Under the pieces are notes generated by a model that did not search any database, was not told the origin of the DNA, and worked only from the letters and a program-made list of their open reading frames with translations. A stretch of DNA of 24,414 nt from Planctomycetota bacterium. GTDB lineage: Bacteria; Planctomycetota; UBA1135; UBA2386. The stretch is taken from contig JAEUHU010000437.1 in the NCBI GenBank assembly GCA_016793305.1, forward strand, positions 1 to 24,414. The letters are read 5' to 3'. This document shows, piece by piece, positions 9,150-14,815 of the stretch (the first letter of the stretch is position 1; the number at the start of each line of letters is the position of its first letter). Position numbers and translations under genes: made by a program.

Positions 9150-9764
9150 TCAATTCGAAGCCGAGCGGCGTCGGTCGCTGGTGAACTGGGCCCAGGAGTC
9201 CATGCGCTGGCTCGGCCGAAGGTTCAGGTAGGGACTCCAGCGGGGCCGCACGGGCGGCCGGAGCAGGCGAAGACCAGCCTCCTTCAGGGTGCGGTCGGCC
9301 TTGCGGGCGTTGCAGCCCACGCAGGCCAGGACGCAGTTCTCCCAGGACGTGCCGCCACCGCGGGATCTGGGCAGCACGTGGTCCACGCTGAGGTGATCCC
9401 CGGTGCAACGGCGGCCGCAGTATTGGCAGGTGTAGTCGTCGCGCAGGAACAGGTTGCGCCGCGTGAACGGGGCTTCGTGGCAGGGTATGCGATCGAACTC
9501 GGTCAGCAGGACCACCTCGGGGACGGCCAGGCGCAGCGACGGCGACCGGATGCTGGGGCTGCCCGGGCGCAACGGCTGCTCGATCCACTCCTGGAAGGTG
9601 AACGTGTTCAGGTCGGTCGGCGAGACGATGCGTGCCGCTTCGCGGAAGACCATGCAGAGGGCCCGTCGCACCGTGGTCACGTGAACCGGGCGCCAGGAAC
9701 GGTTCAGGACCAGGGTCGCCCGGTCGAGAACTTCCGTCCTTGGTGGCTGATCACATGCCCGCAT
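9150..9764 (-). CDS. HNH endonuclease family protein
   Basis: A 204-residue protein. The N-terminal part (about 11-100) carries the VLDRATLVLNRSWRPVHV and RRALCMVF pattern found in a widespread single-domain bacterial HNH family. The HNH/ICEA-type domain follows at about 105-160: CQYCGRRC (Cys113, Cys116), LSVDHVLPRSRGG (His129), WENCVLAC (Asn143, Cys148) and Cys151-NARK. Two Cys pairs should bind a structural zinc, and His129/Asn143 should form the beta-beta-alpha metal nuclease site. All core residues are present. The ATG at 9764 has AGGAG 7-11 nt upstream. No intein, intron, restriction methylase or phage gene lies nearby, so it is not obviously a homing or restriction enzyme. This family is usually chromosomal with an unknown cellular role. 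It is divergent from the lipoprotein gene at 9951. Confidence 0.88.
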   Translation of the reverse strand: MRACDQPPRTEVLDRATLVLNRSWRPVHVTTVRRALCMVFREAARIVSPTDLNTFTFQEWIEQPLRPGSPSIRSPSLRLAVPEVVLLTEFDRIPCHEAPFTRRNLFLRDDYTCQYCGRRCTGDHLSVDHVLPRSRGGGTSWENCVLACVGCNARKADRTLKEAGLRLLRPPVRPRWSPYLNLRPSQRMDSWAQFTSDRRRSASN

Positions 9765-9813
9765 GCACCTGCTCCTGTGCCGCGCACTGCACCGTTCGCC
9801 GCGGCGGGCGCGG

Positions 9814-9842
9814 AGTCTAGGCTGAGTTGGGCGCGGGCGGAA
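9814..9842 (-). promoter_or_regulatory. Candidate promoter for the HNH gene
   Basis: On the minus strand TAGACT (9814-9819) matches the -10 consensus at 4 of 6. The hexamer 17 nt upstream (TTCCGC, 9837-9842) is a poor -35. TAGACTCCGCGCC repeats almost exactly, in inverted orientation, at the better promoter 9878-9906. It would give a leader of about 43 nt. Confidence 0.3.
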
Positions 9843-9877
9843 TCCCTGGCCGTTCCCAGTGCAGTTGCGGCGTGTCG

Positions 9878-9906
9878 TTGCCGGCGTGCGCCGCCAAAGC
9901 TAGACT
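9878..9906 (+). promoter_or_regulatory. Candidate sigma-70-type promoter for the small lipoprotein gene
   Basis: TTGCCG (9878-9883; 4 of 6 to TTGACA), exactly 17 nt, then TAGACT (9901-9906; 4 of 6 to TATAAT). It would start transcription around 9913, giving a leader of about 38 nt before the ATG at 9951. It is the best-spaced promoter candidate in the window. Confidence 0.45.
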
Positions 9907-9950
9907 CTGCGCCCCCCGAACCGGCCATTCTGCACAGCGAGGCCTTCCCG

Positions 9951-10382
9951 ATGACGAAAACGATCCACAGCCCGCAGTGGTTGCTGACCGGCGCGCTGGC
10001 AGTTTCCCTTCTGGTGGGTTGCCAGGGCAGCAGCGCGCGTGGCAACTACGGCAGCTCCGCGACGCAGTTCCAGGACGTGGTCGTGCCCGCGGGCATGCGT
10101 CTGCGTGATCAGCTGAACGAGAGCTACTCGAGCGAGGTCGCGACCTGGAAGAAGGCCCACCTGATCTACACGGGCCAAGTTCGCGTCGAAGACGCGGACA
10201 GCTACGTGCGGTTGCGCATGCCGGCCCATGGCTGGGAACTGGCGGCGCAGACGCAGCTCGAAGGGGGCGGCGTCCAGCTGCGTTTCGAACGCCACATCTA
10301 CTCGGCTCTCTACCAGATCTCTCGCGGCGATGGCGTCACAACGATGGTTGTCGACTACTCGACCGACGAATCCCGCCGCTGA
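9951..10382 (+). CDS. Small lipoprotein of unknown function
   Basis: A 143-residue protein with a lipoprotein signal peptide: a basic N-terminus, hydrophobic LLTGALAVSLL and lipobox LVGC, making Cys24 the lipidated residue. The mature part is compact: DVVVPAGMRL at about 42-51, then a segment of about 90 residues with KAHLIYTGQVRVEDADSYV, MPAHGWELAAQ and LRFER. This order ('VP.GM', a strand with Y.G.V, 'MP..GW.L') resembles small lipoproteins found in Deltaproteobacteria and Planctomycetes whose function is unknown. No enzymatic motif is seen. The preferred start is the ATG at 9951, although no strong Shine-Dalgarno precedes it. The next gene starts 14 nt after the stop, so the two are probably cotranscribed from the promoter at 9878-9906. 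Confidence 0.8.
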   Translation: MTKTIHSPQWLLTGALAVSLLVGCQGSSARGNYGSSATQFQDVVVPAGMRLRDQLNESYSSEVATWKKAHLIYTGQVRVEDADSYVRLRMPAHGWELAAQTQLEGGGVQLRFERHIYSALYQISRGDGVTTMVVDYSTDESRR

Positions 10383-10396
10383 CCTACCGAACCGAA

Positions 10397-11557
10397 ATGT
10401 CTGCACTTCCTCCTTCGCCCGAGCAGGGCATCCAGGCGCCCAATGCGATCACCCTGCTTTGGGAGCGATACCGTTCGTTGGCCTATGTAGTCGTGCTCGC
10501 GCTGCTCGCCGCCATGGGCCTGCACTACTTCCTGCGCTACCAGCAGCAGAAGGAGGTGGATGGCCAGCAGACCGAGTTTGTCACAAGCATCGGATTGGAA
10601 GGTGCTTACGAGAACAGTGAGAAGATCTTCGACCTGCAGGACTCGCTCGGGGTCGGCGGCGGAGGCCTTGACCGCACGTCCGTACAGAAGCTGGAGGCCT
10701 TGCTGCCCAAGGCCACGGAGGCGCAGAAGCCGTACGTGCTGATGGCATTGGCTCGCAAGGCGATGTCGGAGAAGAACTGGGAGCGCGCGGAGTCGGCTTT
10801 GGATCAGCTCGAAAAGGGCTTTCCGGGCCACCTGCTGGTCGCTGGCAATGACTATCCGGTTCAGGCCAGGCGTGAAGCCAAGCGTGACGAGGAAACGCCA
10901 CTTCCCCCTGGCAAGAGGCCCGAACTGATGCCGGTCCAGGCTGGTAGCCAAGTGGCCTTGTTGCGGCAGCAAATTGCTACTGGCAAGTCGTTTACGTTGC
11001 CTCCTGCATTCTCTGCACCGGCCATCCCGGCCGACGCCACCAAGGTGCGCATCGAGACGACGCGCGGAGCATTCGTCATTGCCCTGATGCCCCAGGCAAA
11101 GGCCCACTCCGCCGCGTTCCTGAAGTTGCTCGAGTCGCAACCTTCTGTCTGGGAGGGAGTAGCGATCGACGAGGTTCGTCGGGCGACGAAGAACTCCAAG
11201 CAGCCGAGTGAGCTGCACTTCGGGTTCGAATCGACCAAGTCCGAGAAACTGGACGAATGGACATCGGCGCCCAGCACGACGCCGATCGAGTTCGAGGAGA
11301 CCGGACTGAGCCACTTCGCCGGCGCTGTATCAGGCAGGCCTGAGGCAGAGGGCAAGTCCAGTGTCGATCGCATGTGGATCACCCTGGATGACAACCCCTT
11401 CCAGGACGGCGAGCGCGTCGTATTCGGTTATGTGACGGAAGGGCTCGAGGTGCTGCGCACCATCTGTGGCCTGCCCTTCTCCTCGCAGCAGGAGGAGGAG
11501 CGAGGCTCGGGTCGCCTGCAAGACGTGGTTCGGATCGTCAAGGTCACCAAGCTCTAG
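10397..11557 (+). CDS. Membrane-anchored cyclophilin-like protein, active site degenerate
   Basis: A 386-residue protein with a single transmembrane helix at about 28-46 after a short N-terminus. A helical, TPR-like stretch follows at about 60-145 (EAQKPYVLMALARKAMSEKNWERAESALDQLEK). A cyclophilin-type peptidyl-prolyl isomerase fold lies at about 215-386: TKVRIETTRGAFVIAL opens it, and SSVDRMWITLDD with DGERVVFGYVTEGLEVL matches the end of cyclophilins. The usual catalytic FHRV and QGGD motifs are absent; the equivalent segment reads VAIDEVRRATKNSKQ. Isomerase activity is therefore doubtful and a binding or chaperone role is more likely. The N-terminal half recalls YfgM-type anchored periplasmic proteins, a looser guess. 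It probably forms an operon with the lipoprotein 14 nt upstream and converges on parB. Codon use is less GC-rich than neighbours (31 of 60 bases G+C at 10561-10620). Confidence 0.72.
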   Translation: MSALPPSPEQGIQAPNAITLLWERYRSLAYVVVLALLAAMGLHYFLRYQQQKEVDGQQTEFVTSIGLEGAYENSEKIFDLQDSLGVGGGGLDRTSVQKLEALLPKATEAQKPYVLMALARKAMSEKNWERAESALDQLEKGFPGHLLVAGNDYPVQARREAKRDEETPLPPGKRPELMPVQAGSQVALLRQQIATGKSFTLPPAFSAPAIPADATKVRIETTRGAFVIALMPQAKAHSAAFLKLLESQPSVWEGVAIDEVRRATKNSKQPSELHFGFESTKSEKLDEWTSAPSTTPIEFEETGLSHFAGAVSGRPEAEGKSSVDRMWITLDDNPFQDGERVVFGYVTEGLEVLRTICGLPFSSQQEEERGSGRLQDVVRIVKVTKL

Positions 11558-11564
11558 CCGTCTC

Positions 11565-11705
11565 CGTTGGTCCTCGGAGCACTTCGGGCCCGGCCTGCCA
11601 ACCAGACGGCAGACCGGGCCCGAAGTGTATTGTCTGAGCCAACACGGGCCCGGCCTGCCAACCACACGGCAGACTGGGCCCGAAGTGTTCTGTCTGAGCC
11701 AACCA
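11565..11705. repeat. 60-bp tandem repeat of hairpin-forming units between convergent genes
   Basis: Two units, 11581-11640 and 11641-11700, are identical at 53 of 60 positions. Each holds an inverted repeat around GGGCCC. In unit 1, arms 11580-11599 and 11608-11627 pair at 19 of 20 positions across the loop AACCAGAC. Unit 2 has the same hairpin with two mismatches near the loop. Both end in TGTCTGAGCCAAC, and a partial inverted copy of that flank (GTTGGTCCTCGGAG) precedes unit 1. The element fills the gap between the stops of the cyclophilin-like gene and parB, so it could act as a bidirectional terminator; no T-run follows the stems. REP/BIME-like or MITE-like origin is an alternative. Confidence 0.8.
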
Positions 11706-11725
11706 CCGACCGCTTGAAGTCGGTG
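11704..11725 (-). terminator. Possible hairpin terminator after parB
   Basis: CACCGAC (11704-11710) and GTCGGTG (11719-11725) form a perfect 7-bp stem with the loop CGCTTGAA, starting 6 nt beyond the parB stop codon. No U-tract follows on the minus strand. It may work together with the adjacent tandem hairpins. Confidence 0.35.
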
Positions 11726-11731
11726 TTGCGG

Positions 11732-12670
11732 TTACTCGGACTTGGTGAGCTTGTGGTAGATCCGCTCGAGCTCATCCCTGCCGGCGCAGTCGATCACGAT
11801 CTGGCTTCGCTTCCTGCCGTACTTGATGGCGACCGGCGTGCCTAGCGAATCTACCAGGGTCTCCTCGAGTTCGTTCAGCCACACAGGCCGCGACCGCCCA
11901 GCTGGCTTGGTCGCGGCGGTCCCGGTCGAAGCAGACTGAAGGGACTTCACCTCCGCTTCCAATCGGCGGACTGACCAAGCATCGCGAATGCACCGGTCTG
12001 CGCACCGGATCATGCTGTCGGCGTCCGGCAGCGAGAGTAGGCAGCGAGCGTGCCCCATGCTCAGTGTTCCACGTGAAACGTGGGCTTGGACCGGGGCTGG
12101 CAGGTCCAGCAGGCGAAGGAAGTTGCTGACTGTGGAGCGCTCGAAGCCCACCTGCTTGGCTACACCGTCTTGGGTTGTGCCCAGAGTGTTCATCAGAGCA
12201 CGAAACGCCTGAGCCTTCTCCATGGCGTTCAGGTCTTCCCGCTGCACGTTTTCGACCAGGCTCGCCACTGCTGACTCCTGATCGTTCAATGGACGCGCCA
12301 GCACCGGGACATGGGCCAGCCCAGCCAACTGAGCTGCTCGCCAGCGACGCTCACCAGCGATGATCTCAAGTCGCTCACCCTTCCGCCGGGCGAGGATGGG
12401 TTGGAGTATCCCACTGGCACGGATCGACTCCGCCAGCTCTTGCAGCTCTGCAGGATCCAACTGCCTTCTGGGTTGGTAGGGACTGACGTCCAACTGGCCC
12501 ACCGGGACCAGCAGCACTTCACTGCCGTCCTGCGCCGGAGCTTGGACCGCGGCGTCCTTGGAGCCTTCTTCCTTGGGGCCGGCCTGCTGCGGCACCGCCG
12601 CAGGAGGGCTTTGCTTGGGAGTTCCAGACAAGAAGAAGTCCAGTCCACGACCGAGGCGACGATCAACCAT
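11732..12670 (-). CDS. parB: Chromosome-partitioning protein ParB (Spo0J family)
   Basis: A 312-residue parS-binding protein; the family is known to be CTP-dependent DNA-sliding clamps that recruit SMC and stimulate ParA. Visible: the N-terminal RRLGRGLDFFLSG (4-16), which in the family contacts ParA; a Pro/Ala/Gln-rich linker (17-50); the CTP-binding domain with PYQPRRQ (64-70), GERRWRA (106-112) and ENVQREDL (140-147); the helix-turn-helix at about 165-187 (DGVAKQVGFERSTVSNFLRLL); and a C-terminal dimerisation region (about 255-312). Length is typical. It overlaps parA by 8 nt and is downstream of it. A parS-like site lies within its own coding sequence (codons 197-202). No replication gene is nearby, so oriC is not visible, but the ParA/ParB type fits a chromosomal locus. 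Confidence 0.95.
   Translation of the reverse strand: MVDRRLGRGLDFFLSGTPKQSPPAAVPQQAGPKEEGSKDAAVQAPAQDGSEVLLVPVGQLDVSPYQPRRQLDPAELQELAESIRASGILQPILARRKGERLEIIAGERRWRAAQLAGLAHVPVLARPLNDQESAVASLVENVQREDLNAMEKAQAFRALMNTLGTTQDGVAKQVGFERSTVSNFLRLLDLPAPVQAHVSRGTLSMGHARCLLSLPDADSMIRCADRCIRDAWSVRRLEAEVKSLQSASTGTAATKPAGRSRPVWLNELEETLVDSLGTPVAIKYGRKRSQIVIDCAGRDELERIYHKLTKSE
12065..12080. promoter_or_regulatory. parS-like centromere site inside parB
   Basis: TGTTCCACGTGAAACG differs at one position from the Bacillus-type parS TGTTCCACGTGAAACA and at two from the fully palindromic form TGTTTCACGTGAAACA. It lies in codons 197-202 of parB (VSRGT). ParB should nucleate here and spread. A parS inside the parB gene is known in Bacillus subtilis spo0J. 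Confidence 0.88.
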
Positions 12671-13379
12671 CGAGAATCTCCCTCACCAGTTCGGCATAAC
12701 AAAGGGCGGCCTTCGAGGCAGGGCTGTGCACGAACACAGTCTTGCCAAAGCTGGCAGCCTCCACCAAGGCTGCGTCGCGCATGATCGCGCTGCGCAGCAC
12801 TTTGTCCTTCAGGTTCTTCCGGAGATCATCCAGGATCTCCTCTGTCACGGGTTCGGAGTAGTCCACCATCGTCGGCAGCACGCCCCGAAGCTTGGCTTTG
12901 CCCGGGAAGGTCTGCGCTGCGCTCTCAAGAGACGCCAGCATCTGGGACAGCCCGTGCATTGCGAAGAACTCAGCCTGCACGGGAACCACGACCTCATCTC
13001 CAAGCTGTACTCCAGCCCAGCCCCAATCGTCCATGCGCGGCGGGCAGTCGATCACCAGGAAATCCGCGGCCTGGGATAGAGCTACCACCAAGCTGCTCAA
13101 ACGGTCCATGTCGACGCGTGCTTCACGTGGAACACTGCCGAAGGCTCCTGGCGAAGGCACCAGCCACAAGCCTGGGGCCACCGCGATCAGCTCCGCTAGA
13201 ACCCCGTCAGGCGCCGCTGTTGCCTCCATGCCCTGCAGGGCGATGGTTGCATTGCCCTGGAGATCCAGGTCGATCAGAACGCAGCGCTTCCCTGCCAGGG
13301 CTAGGCCATGGGCAAGGTGAATGGCGGTTGTGGTCTTACCCACCCCACCCTTCTGGTTGGCAAGAACTATCGAGCGCAA
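12663..13379 (-). CDS. parA: Chromosome-partitioning ATPase ParA (Soj family)
   Basis: A 238-residue deviant-Walker P-loop ATPase that dimerises on DNA with ATP and drives ParB-parS movement. Motifs: KGGVGKTT (10-17, deviant Walker A with signature lysine), VLIDLDLQGNAT (34-45, where Leu40 replaces the usual Pro) and FLVIDCPP (107-114, Walker B-like). There is no N-terminal helix-turn-helix, so it is the short chromosomal Soj type. I chose TTG at 13379 (MRSIVLANQKGG) because ParA proteins normally begin a few residues before the P-loop, and AGGG lies 7 nt upstream. GTG at 13430 would add 17 residues without family resemblance. It is first in a parA-parB pair with an 8-nt overlap. A parS-like site sits at codons 82-87 of this gene. 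Confidence 0.94.
   Translation of the reverse strand: MRSIVLANQKGGVGKTTTAIHLAHGLALAGKRCVLIDLDLQGNATIALQGMEATAAPDGVLAELIAVAPGLWLVPSPGAFGSVPREARVDMDRLSSLVVALSQAADFLVIDCPPRMDDWGWAGVQLGDEVVVPVQAEFFAMHGLSQMLASLESAAQTFPGKAKLRGVLPTMVDYSEPVTEEILDDLRKNLKDKVLRSAIMRDAALVEAASFGKTVFVHSPASKAALCYAELVREILDG
13119..13134. promoter_or_regulatory. parS-like centromere site inside parA
   Basis: Reads TGCTTCACGTGGAACA; its reverse complement TGTTCCACGTGAAGCA differs at one position from TGTTCCACGTGAAACA. It lies in codons 82-87 of parA (SVPREA), 1054 bp from the site in parB. The shared 13-bp TTCACGTGGAACA core in both sites supports a real lineage-specific parS. Confidence 0.85.
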
Positions 13380-13496
13380 GGTACAGCCCTGACCGGTTTG
13401 CGGCCCGCATGCTAGCAACCGTGCACGCACCGCGCGAACAATCTCGTGCTTTGGCTTGCTCTCGATGCGCCGCGGGATATTCAGCCTTCAAAGCCG

Positions 13497-14090
13497 ATGC
13501 TCCCTGCACCCCTTCGCCTGGTGCGCGTCGCCTGCCTTGCGCATTTTCGGTCTACGGGATTTGTCCCATGGCTGCTGCTAGGGGGCTGGGTTGCCTGGGC
13601 AGTCCTGCTTGAGCCAGATGTGTTGCGTCGATCGGGCATGCGGCTCGCGGAGCCGTCGGCGCAACTCGGCGGCTTCTTGCTGCTGGCGGCCATGGTCGGC
13701 GATCCGGCCATTCGGGTCCCGCGCGCGTGGCATCGATGGCTCGTCGTGCTATGCCTCACGTCGTTGGTCGGGTTCGTCCAGTCGGGCTTGGTGGCTGGCA
13801 TCCTTCAGCTGCTTGGCCGGCCCGGTGCGGATAGCATGGCGCTCGCGACCTGGACGTTCACAGCGAGTTGGCTGGCTCCCGCCATGCACGTGGCTGTAGC
13901 AGGCACCGGGACACCCTGGGCGTTGATGTTGGCACTACAAGTGTCTGTAAGCTCTAATCTTGCGGTTTCTCTGATGCGAGGGTCGACAAGCGTCGGGGAC
14001 TGGGTGGCAGCAGTACTCTGCGTGTCCGCCTCCTTGTTGACGACTCCAGGACCTGCTGGGGGGCGATATGCGAATCGGTATTCTTGGTGA
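13497..14090 (+). CDS. Multi-pass membrane protein of unknown function
   Basis: About 197 residues from the ATG at 13497; an in-frame GTG at 13446 would add 17 polar residues. Roughly six hydrophobic segments can be seen: FVPWLLLGGWVAWAVLL, LGGFLLLAAMVG, WLVVLCLTSLVGFVQSGLVA, MALATWTFTASWLAPAMHVAV, PWALMLALQVSVSSNLAVSL and DWVAAVLCVSASLLT. No catalytic or transporter motif is recognisable, and I do not assign it to a family. It is divergent from parA (117 bp between starts), and its last 23 nt overlap the start of the metallophosphoesterase gene in another frame. This points to translational coupling and a shared transcript. The start codon is uncertain. Confidence 0.65.
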   Translation: MLPAPLRLVRVACLAHFRSTGFVPWLLLGGWVAWAVLLEPDVLRRSGMRLAEPSAQLGGFLLLAAMVGDPAIRVPRAWHRWLVVLCLTSLVGFVQSGLVAGILQLLGRPGADSMALATWTFTASWLAPAMHVAVAGTGTPWALMLALQVSVSSNLAVSLMRGSTSVGDWVAAVLCVSASLLTTPGPAGGRYANRYSW

Positions 14091-14808
14091 CATCCACGCA
14101 AACGCCGAAGCGCTTCGCGCCGTGGTGGATGCCCTCCGCCGCGAACGGGTGGACACCTGGGTGCAGGTCGGCGACATCGTCGGCTATGGGCCGGAGCCTT
14201 CGGTGTGCATCGACCTGGTCCGCGAACTCGGCTGCATCACGTGTCTTGGCAACCACGACGCTGCCGTGTTGGGCCTGCTGGACACCTCCTACTTCAACAA
14301 CTTCGCGCGAGCCGCCATCCACTGGACCGGACCGCGGCTCCGGCCGATCGACCTGGAGTTCCTGCGGGGTCTGCAGCTGGTGGTGCGGCGCCCGGAGTTC
14401 ACGGTCGTGCATGGGACTCTGAGCCTGCCCGAGCAGTTCGGCTACGTGATCAGTGCCGTCGAGGCGATCGAGTCCCTGGACCAGCAGGACACCCGCCTGT
14501 GCTTCGTGGGCCACTCGCACGTGCCGGCCATCTACCTGCGTCGACGCGAGCAGCCGAACGAGATCCACATGGTCAACCATGCCGAGGCGGAGATCTCGTA
14601 TCGCGGCTTCGACCAGGTCTTGATGAACGTCGGCAGCGTGGGCCAACCACGCGACGAGGATCCACGCGCCGCCTACGGGCTCGTCGACACCGATCTGGAG
14701 ATCGCCTGTGTGAAGCGCGTGCACTACGACATCGCCGGCGTGCAGCGGAAGATCCGCGAGGCAGGACTGCCCGACGTGTTGGCGAACCGCCTCGCCCTCG
14801 GGGTCTGA
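14068..14808 (+). CDS. Metallophosphoesterase (calcineurin-like, YfcE/ApaH-type fold)
   Basis: A 246-residue dinuclear metallophosphatase with all core motifs: GDIHAN (7-12; Asp8, His10), GDIVGYGP (35-42; Asp36), GNHD (61-64; Asn62, His63), His116 (VVHGT) and GHSHVP (149-154; His150, His152). A NVGSVGQPRD stretch (near 190-200) is typical of the small YfcE-like subgroup. The complete metal set implies an active phosphatase or phosphodiesterase, but the substrate cannot be told from sequence. The ATG at 14068 follows a G-rich Shine-Dalgarno (GGGGGGCG) and overlaps the end of the membrane protein gene. The PIG-L gene starts 8 nt after its stop, so the three likely form one operon. The protein has no signal peptide and should be cytoplasmic, whereas its PIG-L neighbour is exported. 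Confidence 0.92.
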   Translation: MRIGILGDIHANAEALRAVVDALRRERVDTWVQVGDIVGYGPEPSVCIDLVRELGCITCLGNHDAAVLGLLDTSYFNNFARAAIHWTGPRLRPIDLEFLRGLQLVVRRPEFTVVHGTLSLPEQFGYVISAVEAIESLDQQDTRLCFVGHSHVPAIYLRRREQPNEIHMVNHAEAEISYRGFDQVLMNVGSVGQPRDEDPRAAYGLVDTDLEIACVKRVHYDIAGVQRKIREAGLPDVLANRLALGV

Positions 14809-14815
14809 GGGGCCG

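Noticed and set aside
9670..9690. CACGTG core near 9678 as a third parS
   Set aside because: Only the central hexamer matches; the flanks agree poorly with the consensus, unlike the two sites in parA and parB.
9150..9764. HNH protein as part of a restriction, homing or phage module
   Set aside because: No methylase, intron, intein, terminase or other phage gene is adjacent; the N-terminal pattern fits a common chromosomal HNH family.
11215..11240. GGTTCGAATC resembling a tRNA T-loop
   Set aside because: The flanking arms do not pair as a T-stem, no acceptor or anticodon stem is found, and it lies inside a continuous coding frame.
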